A stretch of DNA of 64,000 nt from Microbotryum silenes-acaulis (lineage: Eukaryota; Basidiomycota; Microbotryomycetes; Microbotryales; Microbotryaceae). The position numbers were made by a program, and so were the translations under genes. Within the stretch, counting starts at the first letter, position 1, and every line of letters begins with the position of its first letter. Positions 44,733-56,116 of this stretch are shown piece by piece. The DNA lies in NCBI GenBank assembly GCA_003665825.1, contig QPFY01000018.1, forward strand, positions 372,001-436,000, written 5' to 3'. The notes under the pieces are model-generated. The model was given only the letters and a program-made list of their open reading frames with translations, had not been told where the DNA came from and made no database searches.

Positions 44733-45209
44733 TGTCACGAATGGAAGTTCGCCACTCCGAGTTCGGCCTCTCAGCACCTTCGTCATCCGCGTGACTTCGG
44801 CCTTCCCGCGCCTCGGACCTCCTCTCCCGGCTTCGGCACCTGCACTGCTCTCTTCTCCTCCGACTACACACTCACAACCCTCTCGCCCCCGACTCTTACG
44901 TGATCCTCAACCAAGCTCTATTACGTGATCCCCAGCCTCAACACTGTTACGTGATCCTCGTGCCTCGCCTCCTCAAGCTCGCCACCTCGTCCCCGACTCC
45001 TCTGGTCTAGTTCCCCATTTCCGTAGCTTACTTCTCTCTTTCCTTTCTGCAACTCGAATCTCGTGAAAGGTCACATCCTTGCACTCGTCCCTCGTCCTCG
45101 CCTCTTGTGAGAAGTCCCTAGAACATCTCTCGACTTGTCCCTCGTCCCTCGCCCCTCATCTCGAGCCCCTTCGTCCGGCTCATCCCTCCTATCTTCGCCC
45201 TTCGTGATA
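44733..45209 (+). repeat. Solo-LTR-like element, copy L
   Basis: 477 bp, begins TGTCACGAA and ends TTCGTGATA. Contains a TACGTGATCC motif three times (about 44898-44960). It is the reverse complement of 49939-50415. Left flank is CATAA; the partner CATAA is at 49934-49938 on the opposite strand. Confidence 0.75.
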
Positions 45210-45592
45210 GCGAACGGCTCTCTCTTCGCGCTCGTCCGTGCCATGCTCAAGGACTCCGGACTTTCCAAGAAGTATTGGTTCTACGCATTGGAAGCGGCTG
45301 TTTTCGTTTCCAACCGCGGTCCTCACCCGTATCTCAAGGGCAGGACTGCGTTCGAGCTCTTCTTCGGCAAGCAACCCGAGGTTGCGCATCTTCGCGCGTT
45401 CGGATCTACTGCCTACATTCTCGGCTATTCGGGGGAGTACAACTACAAGGTTCTCGTCTATTTCGGTCGGTCTTCCAAGATCGTCGTCTCATCCGACGTC
45501 ACCTTCTCCGACGAGGCTCCTTCGATCGCGGACTCGGCTGTCGAGCCTCGCATCTACGAAGTTGAACCTCTACGCTGCGGTTGAAGCAGCCA
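45210..45592 (+). pseudogene. copia relic, integrase C-terminal fragment
   Basis: Reads NGSLFALVRAML, then KKYWFYALEAAVFVSNR and a typical post-catalytic integrase region up to about 45580. It is closest in appearance to copia 1. Truncated at the LTR-like repeat on its left. Confidence 0.75.
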
Positions 45593-46349
45593 GAGCCTCA
45601 GACTCTGCTGTAGAAGAAGCGACCATCGTTTGTTGCTTCGACTTCCAGGAAATGGCAGCGCCAGCCATAATAACGACATACGCTCCCACAGATCTGCCGT
45701 TGTCGTGATCGCAACCAAACGACGCGTCACTGTACACCTCGAACTTGGTAGAACCGCCTACGTGGTAGAGTAGCCCATAGTCGACGGTGTCAGAAAGATA
45801 GCGAAAGATTCGCTTGACGCAGATCCAGTCTCCTTCGGTTGGAGCAGCCACGCACTTCGCCACCGCACGAACAGCAGTCGCGATATCGGGACGAACACGT
45901 TGCGCAGCATATTGTAGTGCTCCCACAGCCGATTGGTAGACGAGAATGTCGGAGAACGAAGCAGTAGAAGACGAAACGACGCGATCCTCCATGGGAGTCG
46001 CGACCGGCCTCTTCGACTTGCTTTCGAAGGTGTAGTGTTCGAGTAAGCCTCGAATGTACTTTGATTGGTGGACGAAGATGAAATCCTTGGTACGAAGAAA
46101 CTCGAGACCGAGGAACGTCTTGACCGGGCCAAGTCGCTTGAGCTTGTAGACCGCATCGAAAGCCGAAATCTCGGAGTCCAGAAAAGCCTGGTTGTTCGAT
46201 GCAGCAAGCCCATCATCAACGTACAAAGTGATGATCGCGAACGACTTGCCATGATACTTGAAGCAGAGACAAGCATCGACATTGGAGCGCGTATAGCCGC
46301 GATCTTCCGCGGACGTCTTGGGAAACGGAGGGTGACGAGACGAAACCAT
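45570..46349 (-). pseudogene. copia relic, RT C-terminus and RNase H
   Basis: A minus frame with [30 protein letters not shown], a [15 protein letters not shown] block and RNase H start ([20 protein letters not shown]). It abuts the integrase fragment head to head, so the element was scrambled. It is similar to the copia 1 protein but diverged. Confidence 0.8.
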
Positions 46350-46744
46350 AGCAATGAGCTCTGTGTAAGGCCCGTGCGCCTGGGCCTTAGAAGGAGGGGG
46401 GGGGGCGCGCGCCTGGGCACTCTTAGTCTCTCCTCAGCGACTAACGTAGAGTGTCCAGGTGAGCCCAAGTGGATCAGGAGGCATTGTTGTAGCAGCTGTC
46501 ATTTGATATGTGTCTGTGCCTGTGGTATCTGCGCGGATGCGCGTGCGTTTAGTCATTAGTCACTTTGGTATTAGAATTTGATCTGTTTAAGTTAGGGAGC
46601 GCGCGGGGCTTTCTTCCCGCGCGGCTGTTTACTCTTGGTAGCTTTCTCATCACTCGCTCTACATTGTGGTCCTGACTTCTCGGCGTCGTGCACCCTCACC
46701 TATCGGAAGGCTTTACTTCCGCGCTCGCATCTTTTCTGCGATAT
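46350..46744. other. Spacer with a small hairpin
   Basis: No gene. TAAGGCCC...GGGCCTTA (about 46368-46391) can fold, and a G-run follows. There is no further structure I can name. Confidence 0.4.
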
Positions 46745-47105
46745 GAGTGACTGTAGTGACTGCACGTACCCGGCGCCCGCCGGTGGTCCGGTCAGCCACC
46801 CGACCGGACCGCCGGGAGCTACTTGCATCGACAACTTTCACGATGCCATTGTCTGATTAGTGTTCCCTTTCCCATCAGGCACTAAGACTGCGTTGATTTA
46901 TGTGACCGACTACACATGTGCCCCATCAAATGTCGGGTCCACTGCGAAAACAGGTGAGTCCTTCCCTCCCAGCTCGATTTTTGAAGGTGTTGCCCCATCC
47001 GTTGAAGCAATTCTCCAACGAATCGAGGTCGGCTACTGAGTTCATCGGATATTTCCTGCAGGAAGAGCATCTGTCGCGGCGAGCAGAGTTGTGACGACTC
47101 CCCGG
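46745..47105 (+). pseudogene. SSP pseudogene (exon 1 lost)
   Basis: SSP intron 1 is recognisable from 46745 with a destroyed donor. Exon 2 (46879-46953) keeps a cysteine-rich frame (DCVDLCDRLHMC, then KCRVHCEN), but the second full codon is TAA (46883-46885). Exon 3 begins at 47062 and has lost the normal CHK-stop ending. The 3' flank to about 47480 also matches the SSP flanks. Confidence 0.7.
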
Positions 47106-47480
47106 ATCAAAGTATTCGATCCCAATTTAGTCTTCCCACGCGTCGCAGTCGGGAATTCACAAGGTGGCGGCGGCGACGACGACGACGAACGACAACGGTT
47201 GGAACAGGAGGAGAGAGGGCGAGGATGAGTAGGAAAAGGTGTGCTGGGCGGTATTAGGGATGAGATGAGATGAGATGACGAGGTGGACGCGAGCTTGTTT
47301 GGTCTTTGGTAGTGGTTCATCTCGGTTGGATCGATAGAATGAGCAGATTCTTCATCACGTGTGAATGCTTGGTGAGAACGTCTCTCGTGTCTGCATTGTA
47401 CTCGTAATTTCGAGGAAGACAGCGATCGAGTTGGATGTTATTCTTGTCATCACTTCATGAGACATGGTCAACTCTTCCCA
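47106..47480 (+). other. SSP-type 3' flank
   Basis: Matches 59068-59480 and 11730-12143 (reverse), for example the TTGGTCTTTGGT block near 47300. No gene. Confidence 0.55.
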
Positions 47481-47759
47481 TGCACCGCCTTCTTGAGCCT
47501 TCGCCACTAGGGCCTGCCTCTGCGAACTCTTTTCAAATACCGACAAACTATTAGCGCAGCCCGGTGTTCACAAAATTCACCTAGTGGTGAACCTTTCACG
47601 CGTATCAGCAAGGCCCTAGGTAATTAGAGTCTACGCACTTCCCGAGCGTTGAGTAATATCGCCGGCCGAGCTTTTCGGGGAAGTCGCCACCGACGATAAC
47701 ACAGATGACTGACATGTGATCAAGCAGTGTTGGAGCGAATACTGTCCTGTGATATATTT

Positions 47760-48460
47760 ATTGTACTTAAAGAGTCGATGAGGTCGAGGAGGTAGGCTCC
47801 CACACGTCATGCGGTGCAGCTTCGACCTCGGCCTCGGCTTGCCGGCATCGGGTGAAAGGTCTCAGGCCCCCTATCTCCTTTTTCGTGGCCGAACGGATCG
47901 ACTTAGACCCGCCCCGCCCTCTGACGATCGCCAAGAAGGGTCGGCGCAATGTTGGTGCTTCGCGGGAAATTTAGATGTAAATTCATTCCATTACTATATG
48001 CTGGGCCAATTACAGATTGGACTCTTGAGATTATCTTTGTTAAAGAACTAGGTAATTATCGATATGAGCATGTGTTAGAGCAATATTACCTGCTAGATCC
48101 TAGTTTTAACTTAAACACGGTTCGAGTAGCCTTTTTTTGTTTGGCCTTTTTCTAAAAAAGAGACAGTTGTACCTCAACACGCAACAAGAAGTTTGTTCTT
48201 TTTAGCACCCGTAATTAGTTTAATTTTCAGTCTTCTAGGTTGAGCAGTGTACTGTTCATCAAGCTCCAGAGCACCTACCTTGAATACTTCAGACGACATC
48301 TCTTACCTTAACCAAATAGAAGAAGCCCAGCCAGGCCAGCCTTCTGCCGTGGCAGACCACGGTAGGCGGGGGCAGCGTTGACAAAGCGGAAGTCACGAGT
48401 GACCACACTAGTTTGACAGGTGTTCTGAGACCCGAGCGACCTCGCACGCACAAACCCAAG
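47760..48460 (+). other. SSP-type 5' flank interrupted by AT-rich DNA
   Basis: 47800-47945 carries the CATGCGGTGCAG-like and CTGACGATCGCCAAG boxes of inverted repeat B. 48285-48460 resumes with CTTCAGACGACATCTCTTACC, which is the next conserved block. The AT-rich island (47964-48245) sits between them. No SSP gene follows. Confidence 0.6.
47964..48245. other. AT-rich island of different origin
   Basis: About 280 bp with much lower GC than the surroundings, inserted inside an SSP 5' flank. A plus frame reads protein-like sequence (ITDWTLEIIFVKELGNYRYE) but is unrecognised. A mitochondrial or plasmid-derived insertion is possible. Confidence 0.45.
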
Positions 48461-48639
48461 CACTGACCGAATATTGGACCTCAATATTAGCCGGTTTCTC
48501 CTTTTTGTTTAGTTCACTGAACAAGAAAGGCCAAAATGAGGCGACCGTTTAGACCGGTGCCGCACGGTTCCGCACCATCGCCCGAAGTCACGCAACCCCT
48601 ACACCATGTGGCACCAGGTGCCAGGGGTGGAAGCCGGGT

Positions 48640-48940
48640 ATAACTTGGGCCCAAGGTTCCGGAACCGTGCCCGTAGTCCTGAACTTGGAGGCGAAGTTTC
48701 AAACTTGGGGCTCAAGTTTTCAACTTGGGGCGCGAGGTTCTCAACTTGGGGGCGAAGTTGGGGACTTAGATCTGAGATTGAGAACTCTGCCTCGAGGTTC
48801 GGAACTTTGACTCGAGGTTTGACACTTGGGACAGGGTTATAGGACTTGAAAGATAAAATTTGGGACTTGGGGCTTGGGCGAGGGACTTTGAGCGAAGGTC
48901 TAGAACTTGAGCTCGTAGTGCTAAACTTTAGTTACTCGTT
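48640..48940 (+). repeat. Degenerate minisatellite, AACTTGGGG family
   Basis: About twelve imperfect units of 20-25 bp built on (G)AACTTGGGGCGAAGTTT-like sequence with drifting spacing. No gene; the open frame at 48606-48842 is a by-product of the repeat. Confidence 0.65.
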
Positions 48941-49014
48941 CACGACTTTGCAGCGAATCGCGCAGTCATCGGCCTCATGAACCTTGAATCGGAGTGCTTC
49001 TTGCCTCTTGGTAA

Positions 49015-49128
<114 letters not shown>

Positions 49129-49143
49129 TGAGGTCAGCGTAGG

Positions 49144-49938
49144 CTAGTGGTAAAGCTTGGAACCGCTCCTGACACGTACGGGATCAAGAAGGGTAGAGCG
49201 AGCAGCTTCGACTTGAGCGGGATCGCAATCATCTGGCGTGTGGTGGTCTTGGAAGTATGCTCGCGCGTGGTCCAAGCACTTGGTAAGGTCCGTTGAGGGC
49301 GACCCATCCGCCAGACGAAGGGTGTCGATCTTGATGGCCGTTCGGCGAGCAGCGAGTCGTGCATGGACCGTGTGGGAGAGCTGCTCCTCCGAGCTGAGTT
49401 CCGGGATGTGCGTACGAATCCTCATTTGACGGGCTCGGTCGAGGATCAAAACCTTGGTTATGGCCACCAGATCTTGCCATTCGGCTCGTCTCCCGTCGTC
49501 GAAAGTACCGAGTGCTTCGAACTCATGGATACGACGCTCGAGCGTTTCTTTCGTCGTCGAAAAATGCCGATTCAGGTGGCGAGCGTGGTCACTCGAGGCA
49601 GATCTGAGTCGAGACATCGCTTCTTCAAAGGCCGCAAGCGGATCGAGCGGGTGGGACTCGCGAGATGCGTCGATGATGAAAGGGAGGCGAGCTGCAAAGG
49701 CTTCGTCGGCGTAGACTCGTGTGTTGACTCGTAGCAGCTGGGACGACGTTTCCGGGAGCGAGGGCAGGGCCGGCGTGCTTTTGGCGGATGGGCAGGCGAT
49801 CCCCACATACACGGGGCGATGGTCCGAGAGGAGCGCGTCGAGGTACGTGGTCCCCGAGACCAGCAGATGAGCATGTTGTTCCGACAAGAGGATGTAGTCG
49901 ATGCGCGACCAGGACTTGATCTTGCCCGCCTGTTTATG
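49144..49938 (-). pseudogene. LINE ORF2, endonuclease C-part and linker, inverted
   Basis: Read on the minus strand it starts KQAGKIKSWSRIDYILLS (APE endonuclease) and LLSDHRPVYVGI, then a long linker to a stop at 49144. It joins in frame to 44732 when the inversion is undone. Confidence 0.85.
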
Positions 49939-50415
49939 TATCACGAAGGGCGAAGATAGGAGGGATGAGCCGGACGAAGGGGCTCGAGATGAGGGGCGAG
50001 GGACGAGGGACAAGTCGAGAGATGTTCTAGGGACTTCTCACAAGAGGCGAGGACGAGGGACGAGTGCAAGGATGTGACCTTTCACGAGATTCGAGTTGCA
50101 GAAAGGAAAGAGAGAAGTAAGCTACGGAAATGGGGAACTAGACCAGAGGAGTCGGGGACGAGGTGGCGAGCTTGAGGAGGCGAGGCACGAGGATCACGTA
50201 ACAGTGTTGAGGCTGGGGATCACGTAATAGAGCTTGGTTGAGGATCACGTAAGAGTCGGGGGCGAGAGGGTTGTGAGTGTGTAGTCGGAGGAGAAGAGAG
50301 CAGTGCAGGTGCCGAAGCCGGGAGAGGAGGTCCGAGGCGCGGGAAGGCCGAAGTCACGCGGATGACGAAGGTGCTGAGAGGCCGAACTCGGAGTGGCGAA
50401 CTTCCCTTCGTGACA
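49939..50415 (-). repeat. Solo-LTR-like element, copy R
   Basis: Reverse complement of copy L. The left end borders TTATG (49934-49938), the displaced half of L's target duplication; the right end borders LINE reverse transcriptase. Confidence 0.75.
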
Positions 50416-51638
50416 CACGCCAAGCTGCTCGAGGAACCTTTCACTGCCGACGAGTTTGCAGCCGCAATTGCCAAGACTGACAAGGGCCGAAGTCCAGGAG
50501 CGAGCGGGCTACCGTACGAGATGTATCAGTCCTCCCCAACCGTCTTTGCGGAGTTACTGGCCTCGACTTGCAACGAGGCGTGGACGAAAGGTGCTCTGCC
50601 TGAATCGATGACCAAAGGAATTGTCCGCCTCCTCAAAAAGTCAAAGCCTGACGCTGACTACTCGGACCTCAAGTACTACCGCCCGATCACGCTTCGCGAG
50701 TGCTCGTACAAGTTGATGACCAAGGTCCTCGTAGCAAGGCTGAACAAAGTGCTGCCATCCGTTCTTCCCCCTTCACAACATGGTTTCATGCCTGGTCGAA
50801 AGGCCTCAGACGCGGGAAGTCACTTGTCCCTGCTCCTTGAACAAGTTCGCTCTCTTGACCTTGCTGACTCGGCTCTCCTATCGCTTGATCAGGAAAGCGC
50901 ATATGACCTGGTTGATCATGACTGGATCATGAGCGTCTTTTGAGCGATGGGAGTACCAGAACGCTTCCTTGGCCTTCTCAAAGTCATCTACAGATCGGTG
51001 TCACTTTGTTACATCATCAATGGATACCTCACGGAGGCTGTGCGCATGCTGTGCGGGCTCGGGCAAGGAGATCCCGTGAGTTGTCCCATCTGGAACGTGT
51101 GCTTCCAGCCCTACCTCGATGCCCTAGTGAGGAGAAAAATTGCCCTTGATCTCAGTGCAGTACTTCTTCCCACCCGGGCTGCAATCCTCACCCACCTCGC
51201 CTTTGCGGACGATGCGATCGTGCTCGTCTCGTCACCGGCAGCACTCGACCTCCTGACTGGTCTCGCCGTCGATTCGCGCTTGGCTACGAACGGCGCTCGA
51301 ACACGGCCAAGACGACTGCTCTCCCTCTCGGCTTGAGCTGGACTCAGAACGAGCGGGCTAGCGGGATCGCTACTGTGCGCGCTGGTGAGTGCATGACTTG
51401 GACTGGCTATCCGGTTTCCATCGACGGCAATCTCTCGCTCTTCTGGAGCACGACACTCAACCGAGCAAAGGCTCGACTGGAGGCAGCGCCGAATCGACGT
51501 GTTCCCCCATGGGCGCGCGTGATGTACGCCAACTCGTATGTCATTTCGAGGGTCATCCACTTGCTCTCGTTCGACATCCCGCCCGTCACTTTTGTCGACG
51601 CTTTCGAACAAGCGCTCATCTCCTTCGTGTGGCATAAC
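50416..51638 (+). pseudogene. LINE ORF2, reverse transcriptase
   Basis: Recognisable RT blocks: [58 protein letters not shown] and the catalytic FADDAIV. There is an in-frame TGA at 50941-50943 (SVF-stop-AMG, CGA-like) and a frameshift near 51265. Ends at the copia 3 target site ATAAC. Confidence 0.88.
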
Positions 51639-51821
51639 TGTCAGAGTGTATATTGCTGTTTCATCCCACTTGTCTTCCTGATTATAAATAGTTACTAGTT
51701 GTTGATATTAGTTGCCTCGCGCGCGCTCCCTTAGCGCCTCTCTTCTTTCTCCAACTATCTTGAATATCATCTTCGGCTCTCGTACTTACGTATCTCGTGC
51801 CTCGGCTTCAGGTTCCCAAAA
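51639..51821 (+). repeat. 5' LTR of copia 3
   Basis: 183 bp, starts TGTCAGAGTG and ends GGTTCCCAAAA, immediately before the PBS. The terminal dinucleotide is AA, not CA; the end is fixed by the target duplication after the 3' LTR. Confidence 0.8.
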
Positions 51822-51833
51822 GGTTATGAGCCC
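51822..51833 (+). promoter_or_regulatory. Primer binding site of copia 3 (half initiator tRNA-Met type)
   Basis: GGTTATGAGCCC is a perfect complement of the tRNA-iMet anticodon-arm segment GGGCTCATAACC. It is the same priming mode as copia 1, and the gag ATG (51826) lies inside it in the same way. Confidence 0.72.
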
Positions 51834-54800
51834 ACCGAACCTACCAGCGGCGGGCGACCCCGACGATCACGGTGACATGGCATCTACGCCTCCTCTACCA
51901 CCGTCATCAACGTCGATCCACACCATCGACGTCGCCTCCGCTACCTCCGTCACGCTCACCAATGAGCAATTCGACGAGCTGATTAGGAACCAGCGCCCCG
52001 CACCCACACAGGACGACGACGCACTCTCCATGCGTCAGCTACTCTCCCCAGTCAACCCCCCGGTCTTCCCACACGACTCGAAGCTTACGGAGGACAATTA
52101 CGTTGACTGGGTCCTCACGATGCCGCCATGCCCGCCCTCTTGGGCTGGATTCAACGCTCGGACGAATCGAGCGACGGTCCTCGTTGCGAAGGCGGTCGTA
52201 CCGACCAAACGCTCAAAATGGGATCGTTCTGGTCCTGCCCCGAGCAACTGCCCAGCTTGTGGTCAAGGCAAGCACTGGCTCGACAAGTGTCCGGAATCGC
52301 GCAAGCGAGCCAAGTACCTCGAGCTCAAGAACGCCATGAAGGAACTCCAAGGCTCATCATCGCCTGCGTCCACGTTCGTGGCCACCGAGGAAGCATCCAA
52401 GGATCAACACCTGTCCGTCTTTTCTTCTGCTACGTTTACCAACATCGGGCCACCGGCGGAAATCCTTCTGCTAGACTCGGCGTCGGCGTGCCACGTCGTC
52501 AACGATGCGTCCTTCTTTGACGGCCCCCTTTCGCCTACCCCGCAAGTCCTGCAAGGTCTAGGGGGAACGGTGAAGGCCTCGGGAATCGGCTCGGTCAAGC
52601 TCGTCTCCGATAATGGTACCAAGTTCACCCTCAACGACGTGATCTACGCCCCCGAGAGCCCTGCCAACCTCATCTCGGTCCGGGCCTTCGACCGCAAAGG
52701 CGTTCGCATCACCTTCGAACACGGAGAAGTCGAGCTCCGCACGCCGCAAGGGTGCATCGCCACAGCATCAGCCATCGCGTCCAGCGTTTACAAACTCAAC
52801 GCTTCGGTCCAAGCTGCCAGCAAAGGTGCGCTACACACGCTCGTCGCCACCAAGTCCAATAGGCTACCTCTACTTACCCTTCACCGGCGCTACGGCCACG
52901 CCTCTGTCCAGACACTTAAAAAACTGGCGGCCTCTGGCCAGGTGGAGGGTTTGGATTGGCCCTATAGTGACTTCGAGTGTGAAGACTTCACCTGCAACGC
53001 GTGCCTTGCCTCCAAAGCGCATCGTTTGCCTTTCCCCTCTTCGTCGTCGCATGCCGCGGAACCGCTTGCATTGGTGCACTCGGATGTCTTATCTTTCCCC
53101 GAGGAGTCCTTCGGCCATAAGCGGTACCTCGTCACGTTCATCGACGACTTCTCGAGGAAGACTTGGGTTTACCCCATCGGGCACAAAAGCGAGGTCCTTC
53201 CGACATTCAAGGATTGGCTTCTGGAGATCGAAAACGCCACGGGTCGCAAGGTCAAAACGCTTCGCTCGGACAACGGGGGCGAGTATGTCTCTACCGCCTT
53301 CAACGGCTATTGCGTAGCTCGTGGAATTCGTCGCGAATTGACCACACCGTACACGCCCGAGCAAAACGGTCGAGCCGAGCGAGTCAACCGGTCGATCGTG
53401 GAGGGCACCCTGGCTCTTCTGTCTCACTTGGGACTCCCACGATCATGCTGGGACGAGGCTGCCATGTGTTACATCCACGTCAAGAACCTATCGCCTCACG
53501 CGGCTCTCGGTGGAGGCATCCCAAACAGTCGTTGGTCGGGCGCCACACCAGGCGTGGAGGGTCTTCGGGCATTCGGTTGTTGCGCCTGGGCCACCGTGCC
53601 GGCTCACCGACGGGACAAACTTGACCCAAAAGGGATCGCTCTGGTCTTCGTGGGTTACGATCGACACGCGAAAGCCTGGCGTCTTCTTGACCCCTCCTCG
53701 ATGCGTGTGAGTCTGAGCCGAAATGTGACGTTCGTTGAAACCGAGTTCCCCTTCACGACCGCACCAACCCGCGTGACGCAGCCACGCATCCCGGGTTACT
53801 GCCCCCAGCCGCCACCTGTCGAAGCTCCAGCACCGTCGTCGGCTCCAACGCTTGTCGACCCTCCCCCGCGGCCACCTTCCCCAACGCCTGACGAAACACC
53901 CGCGTCGCCGGTTTCGACCAACTCGGCCGACAAAGACGACACCTCGTCGACCACGAGCGCTACGACGGAGCCAGCCGTGAACTTGCCGCAGCCACCTCCG
54001 GATCCAGCTCCACTCGCCAAAGTCAAGCCAACTTGGGAGTACGGCGACGTCGCCAAGGTTGGTCCCGATCCGGGGAAGTACGGTGAAGTCGACACTCGAA
54101 ACATCATAGTTGGCCCCCGGACACGCCGCCAGCTCGTTCCCACCATGATCACGCGGGAACAGCTCGTCGACGGCCCCGACGGACCCACCGCCTCCTTCAA
54201 GAGCCTGCTCCTCGCCTTCGCATCCACCAAAGCCGGCTTCGCAGATCACGACTTGACAGTTGTTCGCGATCCGGCCAATTGGGGCGACGTCATCCGATCG
54301 GGACAAGAGGACATTTGGGGCGCACCGGCACAGGATGAATTCGATTCGCTTCTTAACGATTACGAGGTCTTCGAAATCATCGAATCCGGTGAGCTCCCCG
54401 CGGGTGAGATCCTCCTGCGATCGGGCTGGGTGTTCCGGACTAAACGCAACCAGCATGGCGACATCACCGATTACAAGGCGCGTCTCGTCGCTCACGGATG
54501 TGCCCAACGTCCTGGCCTTGACTTCGAGAAGAACTACGCCCCAGTCGTCAAATTCACGTCCATTAGAGCCCTCATCGCACTCGCCGCGGCCAACGGCTAT
54601 CACGTCCATCAGGCCGACGTCAACAAAGCGTACCTCCACGGCAAACTTGACAAGCCTCTGTACATGCGCGTCCCTCAGGGCATTGACCTGCCCGGCAAGA
54701 TCCTCAAGCTGTCCAAATCCATCTACGGCCTTTGCCAGGCTGGCACCATCTGGAACGCTGAGATTGACTCGACTCTGCGGTCCCTCGGATACGTGCCGAC

Positions 54801-55818
54801 CCGGTCCGACATCTGCATCTACCGCCGCGAACACGACGGGCACTCTCATTACATTGCCTTGTACGTCGACGACTTGCTTTTGGTTGGCCCCTCTACCGCC
54901 GAGATCGACCGGGTGCTCGACGCGTTGGAACTCGCGTATGGCATCAAACGTCTCGGACCTGCCGAATACATCCTAGGCATCCAAGTCAAGCGTGGACAAG
55001 ACGGATCTATCACGCTCTCGCAAGAGCGCTACCTTCGGGACATCCTGGCCAGGTTCCAGTTCACCGATGCCAAGCCGGCGAGTATTCCAATGCAGCCAGG
55101 TGTCGTCCTTGACTTCGAGGACTTGTCGGCCACTCCTCAGGATCGTACGCGCTACTTGCAGGCCATCGGTTCGTTGATGTACGCCGCCGTAGGAACTCGT
55201 CCGGACCTTGCCTTCGTGGTCAGCTACCTCGCTCGCTTCTCGCAGCAGCCCGGCCCGGAGCATTGGACAGCCATCAAGCAGGTCCTCCGCTACATCAAAG
55301 GCACGCTGGACTTGGGGCTCACCTATCGCAAGACCAGCCAACCACTCCATGGCTACTCGGACGCGAACTGGGGAGCCTGTCTAACGACCTCGCGATCGAC
55401 CATGGGCTACGCGTTCATCTTGTCTGGAGCCGCGATCGCTTGGTGCTCCAAACGCGAGCACAGGGTCGCCAAGTCTACTACCGACGCGGAGTACCTCTCT
55501 CTTTCGTACACAAGCGGTGATGCCATCCACCTGAGCGAACTCCTGGCTGAACTTGGCGCTCCGGTCTCTGGCCCAGTCGTGCTCTACGGTGACAACCAAG
55601 GTTCGCTGGCTCTTGCGCAGCACCCGACCAACCATCAGGGGTCTCGTCACGTTCGCATCTCGGAACACTACGTCCGCGAGAGGGTTGCTGAGAAGGAGAT
55701 CGAGGTCCGCTACATCGCCACCGGTGACATGTTCGCTGATATCTTCACCAAAGCCTTGGGTCCCAAGCCGTTCATCTTCCATCGGGCGAATTTGGGTTTA
55801 CGAGGTGCAGTGGTATGA
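51826..55818 (+). CDS. copia 3 polyprotein, 1,330 aa, Gag deleted
   Basis: Starts at ATG 51826 inside the PBS. The Gag N-terminus ends at [11 protein letters not shown] (about residue 95), then jumps to a short linker and a [14 protein letters not shown] knuckle; the usual Gag core of roughly 150-200 residues is missing. Protease site reads [11 protein letters not shown], an unusual DSA in place of DS/TG. Integrase: [55 protein letters not shown]. RNase H is complete and ends at 55818. With no Gag core, and with a changed protease motif, it may need help in trans even though the frame is open. Confidence 0.9.
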   Translation: MSPPNLPAAGDPDDHGDMASTPPLPPSSTSIHTIDVASATSVTLTNEQFDELIRNQRPAPTQDDDALSMRQLLSPVNPPVFPHDSKLTEDNYVDWVLTMPPCPPSWAGFNARTNRATVLVAKAVVPTKRSKWDRSGPAPSNCPACGQGKHWLDKCPESRKRAKYLELKNAMKELQGSSSPASTFVATEEASKDQHLSVFSSATFTNIGPPAEILLLDSASACHVVNDASFFDGPLSPTPQVLQGLGGTVKASGIGSVKLVSDNGTKFTLNDVIYAPESPANLISVRAFDRKGVRITFEHGEVELRTPQGCIATASAIASSVYKLNASVQAASKGALHTLVATKSNRLPLLTLHRRYGHASVQTLKKLAASGQVEGLDWPYSDFECEDFTCNACLASKAHRLPFPSSSSHAAEPLALVHSDVLSFPEESFGHKRYLVTFIDDFSRKTWVYPIGHKSEVLPTFKDWLLEIENATGRKVKTLRSDNGGEYVSTAFNGYCVARGIRRELTTPYTPEQNGRAERVNRSIVEGTLALLSHLGLPRSCWDEAAMCYIHVKNLSPHAALGGGIPNSRWSGATPGVEGLRAFGCCAWATVPAHRRDKLDPKGIALVFVGYDRHAKAWRLLDPSSMRVSLSRNVTFVETEFPFTTAPTRVTQPRIPGYCPQPPPVEAPAPSSAPTLVDPPPRPPSPTPDETPASPVSTNSADKDDTSSTTSATTEPAVNLPQPPPDPAPLAKVKPTWEYGDVAKVGPDPGKYGEVDTRNIIVGPRTRRQLVPTMITREQLVDGPDGPTASFKSLLLAFASTKAGFADHDLTVVRDPANWGDVIRSGQEDIWGAPAQDEFDSLLNDYEVFEIIESGELPAGEILLRSGWVFRTKRNQHGDITDYKARLVAHGCAQRPGLDFEKNYAPVVKFTSIRALIALAAANGYHVHQADVNKAYLHGKLDKPLYMRVPQGIDLPGKILKLSKSIYGLCQAGTIWNAEIDSTLRSLGYVPTRSDICIYRREHDGHSHYIALYVDDLLLVGPSTAEIDRVLDALELAYGIKRLGPAEYILGIQVKRGQDGSITLSQERYLRDILARFQFTDAKPASIPMQPGVVLDFEDLSATPQDRTRYLQAIGSLMYAAVGTRPDLAFVVSYLARFSQQPGPEHWTAIKQVLRYIKGTLDLGLTYRKTSQPLHGYSDANWGACLTTSRSTMGYAFILSGAAIAWCSKREHRVAKSTTDAEYLSLSYTSGDAIHLSELLAELGAPVSGPVVLYGDNQGSLALAQHPTNHQGSRHVRISEHYVRERVAEKEIEVRYIATGDMFADIFTKALGPKPFIFHRANLGLRGAVV

Positions 55819-55831
55819 CAGCACGGGGGGG

Positions 55832-56116
55832 TGTCAGAGTGTATATTGCTGTTTCATCCCACTTGTCTTCCTGATTATAAATAGTTACTAGTTGTTGATA
55901 TTAGTTGCCTCGCGCGGCTCGTGCCTGCCTCGCGCGCGCTCCCTTAGCGCCTCTCTTCTTTCTCCAACTATCTTTACTATCATCTTCGGCTCTCGTACTT
56001 ACGTATCTCGTGCCTCGGCTTCAGGTTAGTTACTCTGCAATACCTCAAACTATCTTTACTATCATCTTCGGCTCTCGTACTTACGTATCTCGTGCCTCGG
56101 CTTCAGGTTCCCAAAA
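55832..56116 (+). repeat. 3' LTR of copia 3, about 100 bp longer than the 5' LTR
   Basis: Follows a polypurine tract (ACGGGGGG). It contains a short duplication near 55915-55935 and an 82-bp block at 56025-56106 that begins GTTAGT and ends TTCAG. Most of that block repeats the preceding 58 bases. Confidence 0.85.

Larger units (their letters stand above)
51639..56116 (+). mobile_element. Ty1/copia retrotransposon 3, with intact pol frame
   Basis: 5-bp target duplication ATAAC (51634-51638 and 56117-56121) inside the LINE frame. LTRs lie at 51639-51821 and 55832-56116. The polyprotein frame is unbroken. It is the youngest-looking copia element in the window, but most of Gag is deleted. Confidence 0.9.

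Noticed and set aside
47560..47640. Possible tRNA between SSP flanks
   Set aside because: Neither a proper B box nor a closing acceptor stem is found.
48606..48842. 78-codon frame in the AACTTGGGG repeat
   Set aside because: Explained by the tandem repeat; repetitive translation.
53488..54849. 453-codon minus-strand frame
   Set aside because: Antisense shadow of the copia 3 polyprotein, produced by codon bias.
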